Part shown: positions 1 through 6,996 of the stretch, piece after piece
Layout of the letters: every line of letters begins with the position of its first letter
How positions within the stretch are numbered: the first letter of the stretch is position 1
Assembly: GCA_014729375.1 (NCBI GenBank)
Contig: WJKA01000058.1
Location: forward strand, 1-10,200
DNA: 10,200 bases
Direction of reading: 5' to 3'
DNA from: Chitinivibrionales bacterium
GTDB taxonomy: Bacteria > Fibrobacterota > Chitinivibrionia > Chitinivibrionales > WJKA01
Position numbers and translations under genes: made by a program
Notes under the pieces: model-generated
The model's input: the letters and a program-made list of their open reading frames with translations, nothing else
The model's database searches: none
Told to the model about the DNA's origin: nothing

Positions 1-716
1 CGGGAAGTGTTTGAGTTTTCTGCTCTGAACGTGGGGCCGAATGTATACACCTTTCCCAGTGCCATCGCATAGATCTCGCCTTCGAGCTGCCCGCTGACTG
101 TCAACGATGCCGGCTTGCCGAAAAAGTCTTGTGAAAAATCAACCTGTCCATCACCGGTTTTCGGCAGGTTTTCGAGATCAAGCGCGGTTACCCGGAACAT
201 CTCCCCCGCGCCTTCACAGTCGCTTGCCGTAATAATCGGCGTATGAACATAAACAAATCCTCGGTCCTGGAAAAATGTATGGATCGCATGGCTGAGCGAA
301 CTTCGCACCCGGGCAACCGCGCCGAGCGTGTTTGTGCGCGGGCGAAGATGTGCGATCTCGCGGAGGTATTCGAAACTGTGACGTTTTTTCTGAAGAGGAT
401 ACTCGGGCGGTGCAATCGAATACACTGTCACTTTTGTCGCCTGCATCTCATACTTCTGCCCCTTGCCCGGCGAATCGACAATAACTCCAACAGCAGCAAC
501 GCTGCTTCCGGTCGTCAGTTTCACCACCGTATCGTTGTATCCATCAATCGAGGATTCGGCAATTATCTGAAGACTTGCCATACAACTACCGTCATTCAAT
601 TCGATAAAAGAAAATTTTTTTGAATCGCGTTTGGTGCGGACCCATCCGCGAATTTCGACATCATTGGCAGGTGGATGTTCTGCCTGAAGGATTTGTTTTA
701 CGGTATATACCGGCAT
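1..716 (-). CDS. asnS: Asparaginyl-tRNA synthetase, N-terminal 238 residues (cut by window edge)
   Basis: Charges tRNA-Asn with asparagine in the cytoplasm (class IIb aminoacyl-tRNA synthetase). The visible part begins [10 protein letters not shown]. It has an N-terminal OB-fold anticodon-binding domain at about residues 18-100 ([20 protein letters not shown]), followed by the start of the catalytic core. The core shows [18 protein letters not shown] at about 157-174, the [15 protein letters not shown] segment at about 187-201, and class II motif 2 ([13 protein letters not shown]) at about 226-238. The last motif and the DFFGK segment favour AsnRS over AspRS. The start at 716 has AGGAG about 6 nt upstream. 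The stop lies beyond base 1. It sits 37 nt downstream of the small unknown gene and probably shares a transcript with it and apt. Confidence 0.96.
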   Translation of the reverse strand, partial: MPVYTVKQILQAEHPPANDVEIRGWVRTKRDSKKFSFIELNDGSCMASLQIIAESSIDGYNDTVVKLTTGSSVAAVGVIVDSPGKGQKYEMQATKVTVYSIAPPEYPLQKKRHSFEYLREIAHLRPRTNTLGAVARVRSSLSHAIHTFFQDRGFVYVHTPIITASDCEGAGEMFRVTALDLENLPKTGDGQVDFSQDFFGKPASLTVSGQLEGEIYAMALGKVYTFGPTFRAENSNTS

Positions 717-753
717 AGATTTCTCCTGATTGTAAAATATATTACCAGTGTCC

Positions 754-1185
754 TTACATCAGCTTCTCGAAAACTTTTCTCTCCTCATCGCTTAATTTCA
801 CTGGAATAACCCTGTCCTCCCGAACAATCCTGCCAACTTCTTTTATCAAATCCGGAAAATACTCATTCCGGAGATTTGCCATTATCCTGACCATGCGCTT
901 TCTCTTCTGCAATGATTTACTGACCTTGATTGTCCGGTTAAACGGTTCTGTGACTATCTGCCCGAAAGAAATCGCGCCCGACTTCCTGGCTTCCAGAACA
1001 ATCTCATCATCCAGCACTGCCTGAAAGCTTTCCAGAGCATTGCCGGAATCAATCCAGACATAGATATAAAAATCATTAAATCTTTCCTTCTTTTCCAAAG
1101 GAGCATGAATGCCTTCAAAGAGAAGGCGCACTACTCCTTCTTTCATGGGATCGCGGTATAAATCTTTGAATAAACGAAGTTTCAT
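754..1185 (-). CDS. Conserved-looking protein of unknown function (143 aa)
   Basis: I do not recognise a family. From the ATG at 1185 the protein reads [17 protein letters not shown]. It is soluble-looking, with no signal peptide or membrane segment. It has a hydrophobic, aromatic stretch ([13 protein letters not shown]) in the first half, a very basic stretch ([20 protein letters not shown]) in the middle, and a charged helical C-terminus ([14 protein letters not shown]). An alternative ATG at 1221 adds 12 residues (MTPSSCRCTNAA) and overlaps the apt stop. I prefer 1185 because those residues look like apt read-through, but neither start has a clear Shine-Dalgarno. Translation is therefore probably coupled to apt. 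It lies between apt and asnS, which gives no specific functional hint. The basic patch could bind nucleic acid, which is speculation. Confidence 0.75.
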   Translation of the reverse strand: MKLRLFKDLYRDPMKEGVVRLLFEGIHAPLEKKERFNDFYIYVWIDSGNALESFQAVLDDEIVLEARKSGAISFGQIVTEPFNRTIKVSKSLQKRKRMVRIMANLRNEYFPDLIKEVGRIVREDRVIPVKLSDEERKVFEKLM

Positions 1186-1207
1186 TGCAGCATTGGTGCA
1201 TCGACAA

Positions 1208-1729
1208 CTACTCGGAGTCATAATCGATCAATGTAACCGGATTATATTTACCGATTTTTGCTGAGTAGCTGAGAAATGGAAGTCCGATAATAGAAAAAAT
1301 TCCGGCAACTTCACCACCCACTTTTTCGATCATAACGGCCACAGCCTCCAGCGTACCGCCGGTCGCAATAAGATCGTCGATTATAAGCCATTTCTTCCCG
1401 GGAATCAAATCTGCCTTATGGATTTCAAGTGTTGCTTCACCGTACTCAAGGGCATAGCTCTGCTGAATAGTTTCCCCGGGAAGTTTTCCTTTTTTGCGGG
1501 CAAGCACCAGTGGGACCCTGGCTTTTTCCGCGTAGCATCCGCCAAGAAGAAACCCCCGGCTCTCTATGGCAACAACGCCGTCAACCTGTTTGCCGTCATA
1601 CGCCCCCATCATCCTCTCTACACAATACGAAAATGCCTCGGGATTGGCAAAAATACTGGTAACATCATAAAAAAGCACTCCCGGTTTAGGAAAATCGGGC
1701 ACCTTGCGGATAGCAGCGTCAAGATTCAT
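1208..1729 (-). CDS. apt: Adenine phosphoribosyltransferase
   Basis: Converts adenine and PRPP to AMP and pyrophosphate (purine salvage, cytoplasm). The 173-residue length is normal for the family. Visible motifs are the N-terminal PDFPKPGVLFYDVTSIF (residues 11-27), ESRGF (56-60, adenine/phosphate region), the flexible loop RKKGKLPGET (78-87), YALEYG (92-97), and the PRPP-binding signature LIIDDLIATGGTL (115-127) with the Asp pair at 118-119. The usual Arg of the LFRD motif is Tyr here (LFYD), a small deviation. The ATG at 1729 has GGGAG about 6 nt upstream. It is the first gene of a likely minus-strand operon with the unknown gene (junction near 1185-1221) and asnS. It is divergent from the yitJ-type gene across the 1730-2124 spacer. 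Confidence 0.95.
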   Translation of the reverse strand: MNLDAAIRKVPDFPKPGVLFYDVTSIFANPEAFSYCVERMMGAYDGKQVDGVVAIESRGFLLGGCYAEKARVPLVLARKKGKLPGETIQQSYALEYGEATLEIHKADLIPGKKWLIIDDLIATGGTLEAVAVMIEKVGGEVAGIFSIIGLPFLSYSAKIGKYNPVTLIDYDSE

Positions 1730-1952
1730 AAATTGCTCCCTGCATAATACTAATGAAAAACAACGTACTCACAATACGACTTTAAAATAATCAATCAGCA
1801 TGCGTAATTGCAGATCGACTGCTCCGATTTTCAAAGCATGGAACCGCGCGATATGGCACCCGGCGAACACGGCTCCCGGGGCACTGCAATCGTTTCCGAT
1901 ACCCGATTATTGCGAAATTCAAGGGCTTTCGGCCTAACAATGGAATTATCCA

Positions 1953-1966
1953 CATGCAAATTGCAA
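1953..1966 (+). promoter_or_regulatory. Palindromic operator-like motif, copy 1
   Basis: The sequence CATGCAAATTGCAA contains the perfect 11-bp palindrome TGCAAATTGCA (arms TGCAA/TTGCA, one central base). The same 14 bases occur on the minus strand at 9069-9082 upstream of dfx. The site is about 160 bp upstream of the yitJ-type start. The regulator is unknown. It does not match a Fur or PerR box that I recognise. Confidence 0.3.
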
Positions 1967-2046
1967 ACTATATCAGCCTGCGTTAATTCATCATGCTGAT
2001 CGAACAACATATTATTTTGTGATACCGCAATATATATACCAGGCTT

Positions 2047-2052
2047 TATAAT
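2047..2052 (+). promoter_or_regulatory. Possible -10 element (TATAAT) for the yitJ-type gene
   Basis: A consensus TATAAT hexamer stands 72 bp before the start codon at 2125. No good -35 hexamer lies at 16-18 bp spacing (the bases there read ACCGCA), so support is only the -10 match and its position in a gene-start spacer. Confidence 0.25.
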
Positions 2053-2124
2053 GTATCACCTTGTGAATACTTATTATTCATTTCAGACACCAATTCCATT
2101 GAAAAGCTCGACCGGGAGGTATAG

Positions 2125-3960
2125 ATGAAAACTGTTATCGACAGGATGGAAGAAAAACCGCTTTTATTTGACGGCGCCATGGGCACAATGCTGTATCAGC
2201 GCGGGGTGTTTATCAATACCTGCTATGATGAGCTGTGTCTTACCAAACCCGGCATTGTAAAAAGCATTCACGAAGAATATGTCGCTTCGGGAGCAGAGGT
2301 ACTTGAGACAAACACTTTTGGCGCCAACCGTATAAAGCTCGGGGGCTTCGGCCTTTCCGACAGTGTTGGTGCGATCAACCGCGCGGCGACCGCATGTGCG
2401 CGGGAGGCCGGAGGAGACACAATTTACGTGGCAGGGTCGATCGGGCCGTGCACCAAAGCAACGGAAGCGCTTCCTGATTCAAAATGCGGCGCGGTGAAAG
2501 ATGCATTCGAGGAACAAATATCCAGTCTGGTCGAAGGCGGCGTTGATTGCATTCTGTTCGAAACCTTTTCAAAGGAAAACGAATTGAGGCTGGCCGTCGA
2601 GGCAGCAGGCGGTACTTCCGTCCCGGTAATCGCATCCTTTACAGTCGGAACAGATGCAACGACTGCGTTCGGTACGCCGATCAGCGCAATGGCTTCACTG
2701 CTCCAGCAGAGCCCTGCTGTTGGTGCTCTTGGTTTGAACTGTGGAACAGGTCCTGCTGAAATACTTGAATTCCTTGAAAAGCTGCTGCAGCACACCGACA
2801 AGCCGGTACTGGTCATGCCTAATGCCGGATACCCCCGGGAGGTTGACGGACGACTTCTTTATCTCACCAATCCCGAATATTTTACCGAATATGCAAAGCA
2901 ATTTATCAAGGTTGGTGCGCGGGGTATCGGCGGGTGCTGCGGAACCACGCCTCAGCATATTTCCGCAATGACAAAAGCGGTCCGCAATATTGATGGCGTC
3001 AAGACATACGCGGAAATCAGGAAAGCTGAAGCTCCCGCACCTGATATCGATTGTATTCCTCCGGAAAAAAAATCGCGTTTTGCGGCAAAATTACTTTCAG
3101 GGGAAAAGGTGAGTTCGGTCGAGCTTGTTCCGCCACGATCTACGGACATGTCGTCAATGATAGAAAAATCCGGAGCCTGTGCACAGGCAGGAGTGGATGC
3201 AATCAATATTCCCGACGGTCCCCGGGCCAGTTTGCGCATATCCCCCATGATTGCGGCAATGACTATCGTGCGTGAAGCCGGTATCGAACCGGTGCTTCAC
3301 TACTGCTGCCGGGACCGCAATCTTATCGGCATGCAGGCCGATATTCTTGGCGGGTATGCCGCCGGCATTTCCAATTTCCTGATCATTACAGGCGATCCAC
3401 CGAAAATGGGCTCATATCCCGATGCCACGGGGGTTTTCGATATCGATGCAATTGGTCTTACCCAGACGGTTTCAAACCTCAACAGAGGCATTGACATCGG
3501 GGGCAGCGCCGTCAATCCACCGACCGGAATTTTTATCGGCGTGGGCGCCAATCCCTGCGCGCTGGATATGGAACGCGAAATTGAACGGTTTCGCCTTAAA
3601 ATCGAGGCCGGCGCCGAATTTGCAATTACCCAACCCGTATTTGATATCAAAGCACTGTTTTCGTTTCTGGACAAGGCAGAAAGCCTCCCCCGAACAATAC
3701 CGGTCATTGCCGGCGTATGGCCGCTGGTCAGTTATCGCAACGCAGAATTTATGAATAATGAAGTTCCGGGTGTTGTGGTTCCTGAGCCGGTCCTCACGCG
3801 CATGCGAGCATGCACAAAAAAAGAAGAGGGGATCAATGAAGGAATTGCCATTTGCAGAGAGTTGATCAATCAGACAAAAGATCGCGTCAATGGTTTCCAG
3901 GTAAGCGCACCGTTCGGCAAAGTCGAGATAGCTCTGAAAGTCCTGGAAGGTTTCCTTTAG
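2125..3960 (+). CDS. yitJ: Bifunctional homocysteine S-methyltransferase / 5,10-methylenetetrahydrofolate reductase
   Basis: A 611-residue fusion acting in methionine synthesis and one-carbon metabolism. Residues about 10-290 form a homocysteine-binding barrel (S-methyl_trans family): LLFDGAMGTMLYQRG at 13-27, ETNTFGANR at 61-69, and the three zinc/homocysteine thiolates C206 (GLNCGTGP) and C271-C272 (GGCCGTTPQH). Residues about 320-611 form a MetF-type FAD-dependent reductase: SVELVPPR with the catalytic-type Glu at 333, HYCCRDRN at 392-399, ITGDPPKMG at 421-429 and ITQPVFD at 501-507. This matches the Bacillus YitJ architecture. There is no cobalamin-binding domain, so methyl transfer from methyl-THF to homocysteine would need a separate corrinoid protein, or another methyl donor is used. 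GGGAGG precedes the ATG by 5 nt. The gene stands alone on this strand and converges with larE, 35 nt away. Confidence 0.95.
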   Translation: MKTVIDRMEEKPLLFDGAMGTMLYQRGVFINTCYDELCLTKPGIVKSIHEEYVASGAEVLETNTFGANRIKLGGFGLSDSVGAINRAATACAREAGGDTIYVAGSIGPCTKATEALPDSKCGAVKDAFEEQISSLVEGGVDCILFETFSKENELRLAVEAAGGTSVPVIASFTVGTDATTAFGTPISAMASLLQQSPAVGALGLNCGTGPAEILEFLEKLLQHTDKPVLVMPNAGYPREVDGRLLYLTNPEYFTEYAKQFIKVGARGIGGCCGTTPQHISAMTKAVRNIDGVKTYAEIRKAEAPAPDIDCIPPEKKSRFAAKLLSGEKVSSVELVPPRSTDMSSMIEKSGACAQAGVDAINIPDGPRASLRISPMIAAMTIVREAGIEPVLHYCCRDRNLIGMQADILGGYAAGISNFLIITGDPPKMGSYPDATGVFDIDAIGLTQTVSNLNRGIDIGGSAVNPPTGIFIGVGANPCALDMEREIERFRLKIEAGAEFAITQPVFDIKALFSFLDKAESLPRTIPVIAGVWPLVSYRNAEFMNNEVPGVVVPEPVLTRMRACTKKEEGINEGIAICRELINQTKDRVNGFQVSAPFGKVEIALKVLEGFL

Positions 3961-3995
3961 TCAAGAGCATCTTCATGCAGGCCTGCACGGTGCGA

Positions 3996-4790
3996 TTACA
4001 GGATTTCATTCATCGCACCGGTCCGGTATCCTCTGATATCCAGCGCTGCATAAGTATAGCCCGCATCCCTGCACGCGGTGTCAATCTCATTCCGTTTTGA
4101 CCAGGCTTTTTCCATTTCGGATGGTGCAATTTCCACACGGGCAAGGTCCCCGTGACTCCGCACCCGGAATTGTATGAACCCCAGCTTCCGGACAGAAGAC
4201 TCCGCCTTTCCCACTCTGGCCAGTTTTTCACATGTGATCTTCTCACCGTACGGAAACCGTGATGCAAGACATGCGCACGAAGGTTTTTCTGCGGTCACCA
4301 GTTTCATCTCGCGCGATAAATTCCTGATATCATCTTTCGTAAGACCAGCTTCACACAATGGTGACCGTATCCCCAGCTCGGAAAGTGCTTTTCTTCCCGG
4401 CCGGTAATCAAGCATGTCGTCTGCATTGCTGCCGTCGAAAACAACCGCTATACCCTGTTCTTCGGCAATATGCCTGAGTTCTCCGAACAGCTCTTTCTTG
4501 CAGTGATAGCATCTGTCAGGAGGATTATCGGCGAACCCGGGTATATCGATTTCTTTTGAGACAATGACACGCTGCGTAAGACCGAGTTTCCGGGCCAATT
4601 GCCGGGATTCTTCAAATTCAAATTCCGGGTAGGTTGATGATCTCGCGGTAATTAATAAAACATTTTCGCCGAGGACCTCTCCTGCAACTTTTGCCAGGAA
4701 CGTGCTGTCAACGCCTCCGGAGAATGCGATTGCCGCACTCGGATACGATCCAATTATTTCTTTCAGCTTTTCCAGCCTTGTCTTACTCAT
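3996..4790 (-). CDS. larE: LarE, ATP-dependent sulfur transferase of nickel-pincer cofactor synthesis
   Basis: LarE adenylates and then thiolates the pyridinium carboxylates of the nickel-pincer nucleotide cofactor of lactate racemase-type enzymes. The 264-residue protein has the PP-loop ATP signature SGGVDS at 24-29, FDGSNADD at 118-125, RSPL at 142-145, and the family segment PSCACLASRFPYG at 170-182. The Cys of the CLASR motif (C174) sits where the sacrificial Cys of single-cysteine LarE is found. C94 and C97 (DRCYHCK) are also present, which suggests the three-cysteine, [4Fe-4S]-type LarE in which sulfur need not come from the protein itself (inference). No strong Shine-Dalgarno precedes the ATG at 4790. 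It lies 121 nt downstream of the DUF2892 gene and may end that transcript. No larA, larB or larC is in this window. Confidence 0.93.
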   Translation of the reverse strand: MSKTRLEKLKEIIGSYPSAAIAFSGGVDSTFLAKVAGEVLGENVLLITARSSTYPEFEFEESRQLARKLGLTQRVIVSKEIDIPGFADNPPDRCYHCKKELFGELRHIAEEQGIAVVFDGSNADDMLDYRPGRKALSELGIRSPLCEAGLTKDDIRNLSREMKLVTAEKPSCACLASRFPYGEKITCEKLARVGKAESSVRKLGFIQFRVRSHGDLARVEIAPSEMEKAWSKRNEIDTACRDAGYTYAALDIRGYRTGAMNEIL

Positions 4791-4911
4791 TTTTTACAGC
4801 TTTCAAGGGACCCGATCAGATTGGCCTGCCAGCCTTCCGGAGGCGCCGCGCAAACTACTTCCATGCAATCCTACTCTTTGTGCCCCGGGCTTCACAAGTA
4901 ATATCCCATTT

Positions 4912-5121
4912 TCACTGCGCGTCAGGTTTTCTGGTAAAAATTTTAAACGGCAGATACGCCGGACAAAATCCTATAAAACCTGTCGCCACAAAAACAACCG
5001 CCGCAATACCGAGTACTACAGCCACTGCGCCGCTGATTACTCCTGTCAAAGCGAGAACCGCAATAATAACGGCTGCAGATATCCTGATAATTCTGTCGGC
5101 CATACCCATATTCTTTTTCAT
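4912..5121 (-). CDS. Small DUF2892 (YgaP-like) inner-membrane protein
   Basis: A 69-residue protein beginning MKKNMGMADRIIRI, the typical opening of DUF2892 proteins. Two hydrophobic helices are at about residues 11-33 and 35-56, joined by a short Gly-containing turn. The second helix ends in ATGFIGFCPAYLPF, the characteristic GFCP-Y motif of the family, where the Cys is often conserved. The family forms small two-helix membrane modules and is also found fused to rhodanese domains (as in YgaP), which ties it loosely to sulfur handling. The role here is unknown. AAGGAG lies about 7 nt before the ATG. It follows the rubrerythrin-like gene by 40 nt, so co-transcription is likely. Confidence 0.86.
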   Translation of the reverse strand: MKKNMGMADRIIRISAAVIIAVLALTGVISGAVAVVLGIAAVVFVATGFIGFCPAYLPFKIFTRKPDAQ

Positions 5122-5161
5122 AGAATGTCTCCTTAGCTACAGACTATGGAGTTTTTTCATT

Positions 5162-5656
5162 TCAAAAGGTTTCATCAATATGGCTGAATTCCGCATCCTC
5201 CACCCATTGTTTGGGATTGCGGACCATTTCAACTATCTGCTCGACAATTTTCACATGTTTTTTTTCTTCGCCGATAATAAAACCCAGTGTATCCTTTGCA
5301 TCTGGTGATTCCACTTTGCCAAGCGCATCCTGATAATACTCAACACTCTTCTTTTCCAGGTCAAGGGCTTTCCTGTACGCGCTTTCGGAATCATTAATGA
5401 CAGGAGATTTTGTAAAGCCTTCTGCAATTGAAGAAAAAGCCTGCTTCGCAGTCCCCAGAATATCCTTTCCTGCTTCTCTGCCGGCTGATTTCTTCTGTGA
5501 TAACGCTTCAAACAGATCATAATGTTTCTTTTCTTCCGCAGCCATCTGGTTGAAAACGCCTTTCAGCTCAGAAACCGGGGTTTCACGGGCCAGTGTTGTG
5601 TAGTAAGCCTGGCCTTCCTGCTCGATATTTTTTGCAAATTCCCAGATATTGCCCAT
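5162..5656 (-). CDS. Rubrerythrin-family ferritin-like diiron protein without rubredoxin domain
   Basis: A 164-residue all-helical protein expected to form a four-helix bundle with a carboxylate-bridged diiron site, used for peroxide reduction or iron handling in the cytoplasm. The sequence has a clear internal duplication with an offset of 89 residues. IEQEGQAYY (11-19) matches LEKKSVEYY (100-108), and AAEEKKH (39-45) matches IGEEKKH (128-134). This yields E12, E42/H45, E101 and E131/H134 as likely iron ligands. A polar linker of about 40 residues (52-90) joins the two helical hairpins. No CxxC rubredoxin centre is present, so an external electron donor would be needed. GAGAGGA precedes the ATG at 5656. 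It is upstream of DUF2892 (40 nt) and downstream of the barrel-like gene (81 nt). Confidence 0.9.
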   Translation of the reverse strand: MGNIWEFAKNIEQEGQAYYTTLARETPVSELKGVFNQMAAEEKKHYDLFEALSQKKSAGREAGKDILGTAKQAFSSIAEGFTKSPVINDSESAYRKALDLEKKSVEYYQDALGKVESPDAKDTLGFIIGEEKKHVKIVEQIVEMVRNPKQWVEDAEFSHIDETF

Positions 5657-5731
5657 AGAATCCTCTCTTCCATTTATTGTTAGCTAATCAATTCCGTTTT
5701 CTCCGGAACCAGATACTTGACCTTGAAACAG

Positions 5732-5755
5732 CATGCTTTAAAATAATTCAGCATG
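5732..5755 (-). other. Inverted repeat across the stop of the barrel-like gene
   Basis: AGCATG/CATGCT arms of 6 bp (5750-5755 and 5732-5737) flank a 12-nt AT-rich loop and span the TAA at 5738-5740. No U-run follows, so it is a weak hairpin rather than a convincing terminator. Confidence 0.25.
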
Positions 5756-6349
5756 AAATTCTGCTGCGCATCCAATCACTGTACCGGGTGAATAGTCTTC
5801 TGAGAACAACGGAACATAAAATGCCCGCAGACCCGCAATCATCTGCTTGTCCTTTCCGCGGGAGAACACCACTCCGAACAGGGTGCTGACAAACGGCCCT
5901 GCAGCAAAGAACTCCTCTCCCCTGTTGTCGGGACCGGCCTTGTAATCGGGCCCGTAATGAAAACTGACACCGAGCCCGGGTCCTGCAAGAAAATCGACCG
6001 CTTTTTCGCTCCTTTTAACAAATTCCAGTGTACATCCCGGCTCGAACTGGAGCATTGAAAATGCCGCGCCGAATAATATCGGCCTCATCACCGGAAGATT
6101 AAACACCAGTGTGGCATTTTCGTCAAGTTTGAGCCGTGTGTCGAGCATTATATCGGCAATCGGTCCGCCCTTGACACCGGCAGGAGAGCCGACACACATC
6201 CGAAGGTTATCGTAGCGCGCTCCCCCCATAAAACCGACACCAAAAGAAACACGGTCGGGCTCTGCTGCAAAAACATTTAGCAGCAAGCCCCCGCCGAGTA
6301 TTAAATGTGCGGCACCGTTCTTTGCGTTCTTTAAAATTCCGGTTGTCAT
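5738..6349 (-). CDS. Exported beta-barrel-like protein of unknown function, coupled to ftnA
   Basis: A 203-residue protein with a probable Sec signal peptide: basic residues K7 and K10, a hydrophobic core of about residues 14-27 (HLILGGGLLLNVFA), and likely cleavage after VFA or FAA near residue 28-29. The mature part is rich in alternating Gly/aromatic strands (VSFGVGFMGGARY, LGVSFHYGPDYK, GPFVSTLFGVVFSRG, IAGLRAFYVPLF) and ends in Phe (AEFHAELF), as many outer-membrane beta-barrels do. I recognise no named family. The start is 1 nt after the ftnA stop (TAATATG) with only a weak AAGG upstream. Translation is therefore probably coupled to ferritin. A role linked to iron or envelope stress is suggested by context only. 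Two cysteines (in LRMCVG and PGCTL) remain after export. Confidence 0.75.
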   Translation of the reverse strand: MTTGILKNAKNGAAHLILGGGLLLNVFAAEPDRVSFGVGFMGGARYDNLRMCVGSPAGVKGGPIADIMLDTRLKLDENATLVFNLPVMRPILFGAAFSMLQFEPGCTLEFVKRSEKAVDFLAGPGLGVSFHYGPDYKAGPDNRGEEFFAAGPFVSTLFGVVFSRGKDKQMIAGLRAFYVPLFSEDYSPGTVIGCAAEFHAELF

Positions 6350-6350
6350 A

Positions 6351-6896
6351 TTATTGTGCAGCCTTCAATGCAGCCTCGATGCCCCGGCTGTAATCGGTCG
6401 GTACAGTGGTCCCACGTGAGCCAATATCCCGGTCGATCATCATAAGCGCGTGAGTATTATCGCCGGCAACCTTCAACATGCCGATTATTTCATTATCATT
6501 TTCTTCTTCTTCAACCTGCTCGGTAACATACCATTGCAGAAATATCTGGGTGGCATGATCTTTTTCTTTTATTGCAAGCTCGGTCAATTCATTGAAACAA
6601 CTGGTGATAAACTGTTCATGCTTCAGTGTCTGCTGAAACATTTCCATCGGCGATTTCCACGTATTCGGCGGTTGTTTGATCGCTTCAAGCTTTACGCTGT
6701 TTCCCTGACGCTGCACGTATTCATAAAGCTTCATCGCGTGAAACATCTCTTCATGATACTGAACCATAAACCAGGCAGCAAAGCCTTTCAGCCCCCGGTC
6801 ATTGGCATGCGAGGACATTGCCATGTACAGATACGCCGAATACATCTCATTGTTTATCTGACCATTCAGCGCAGACTCCATCTTTCTACTCAACAT
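6351..6896 (-). CDS. ftnA: Bacterial non-haem ferritin (FtnA type)
   Basis: Stores iron as a ferric mineral inside a 24-subunit shell after oxidising Fe(II) at a diiron ferroxidase centre. The 181-residue length is typical. Ferroxidase ligands fall at the same numbers as in E. coli FtnA: E17, E50, H53, E94 and Q127, with Y24 nearby. The extra C-site Glu residues E49, E126, E129 and E130 are also present (YHEEMFH at 47-53, TEQVEEEE at 125-132). No haem-ligand signature of bacterioferritin is seen. AAGGAG lies 5 nt before the ATG at 6896. The stop is 1 nt from the next ATG, so ftnA and the barrel-like gene form one unit. The upstream 100-nt gap is AT-rich and probably carries the promoter, but I find no clean -35/-10 pair. 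Confidence 0.97.
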   Translation of the reverse strand: MLSRKMESALNGQINNEMYSAYLYMAMSSHANDRGLKGFAAWFMVQYHEEMFHAMKLYEYVQRQGNSVKLEAIKQPPNTWKSPMEMFQQTLKHEQFITSCFNELTELAIKEKDHATQIFLQWYVTEQVEEEENDNEIIGMLKVAGDNTHALMMIDRDIGSRGTTVPTDYSRGIEAALKAAQ

Positions 6897-6996
6897 ACTG
6901 ACTCCTTTTTAAATTGTTAATTGTTTGCAATATTACATCCTGCAATCCGTGTACCAGATATATATGCCGGTTTCCATATTACAACATTCTGTTTGA

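Larger units (their letters stand above)
1730..2124. other. 395-bp divergent intergenic spacer between apt and the yitJ-type gene
   Basis: This spacer must carry promoters for both divergent genes. It is AT-rich at both ends with a GC-rich island at about 1840-1945. I see no SAM, cobalamin or purine riboswitch core that I could defend. Two short overlapping open frames (plus 1808-1999, 63 aa; minus 1831-2010, 59 aa) have no Shine-Dalgarno and no recognisable family, so I do not call them genes. The palindromic 14-mer CATGCAAATTGCAA is at 1953-1966. A good Pribnow-like TATAAT is at 2047-2052 on the plus strand. The ribosome binding site GGGAGG for the downstream gene is at 2114-2119, 5 nt before its ATG. 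Confidence 0.6.

Noticed and set aside
243..623. 126-aa open frame on plus
   Set aside because: It is antisense to asnS, which has clear AsnRS motifs through this stretch.
1808..1999. 63-aa open frame on plus and a 59-aa frame on minus (1831-2010)
   Set aside because: They overlap each other in a spacer, lack Shine-Dalgarno sequences and resemble no family. Neither can be supported.
2424..2816. 130-aa frame on minus, and other frames within 2375-3754
   Set aside because: Shadows of the yitJ-type gene, whose zinc and reductase motifs are unbroken.
3976..3987. TGCAGGCCTGCA perfect palindrome between convergent genes
   Set aside because: It has no loop and no U-run, so it is not a terminator. 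A single 12-bp palindrome is weak evidence for any site.
4791..4911. Possible terminator hairpin (GCCT/AGGC around TCCGG) between DUF2892 and larE
   Set aside because: The stem is only 4 bp and no T tract follows. It does not show that the transcript ends before larE.
4691..5308. 205-aa open frame on plus
   Set aside because: It runs antisense across the start of larE, the DUF2892 gene and part of the rubrerythrin-like gene, and has no family features.
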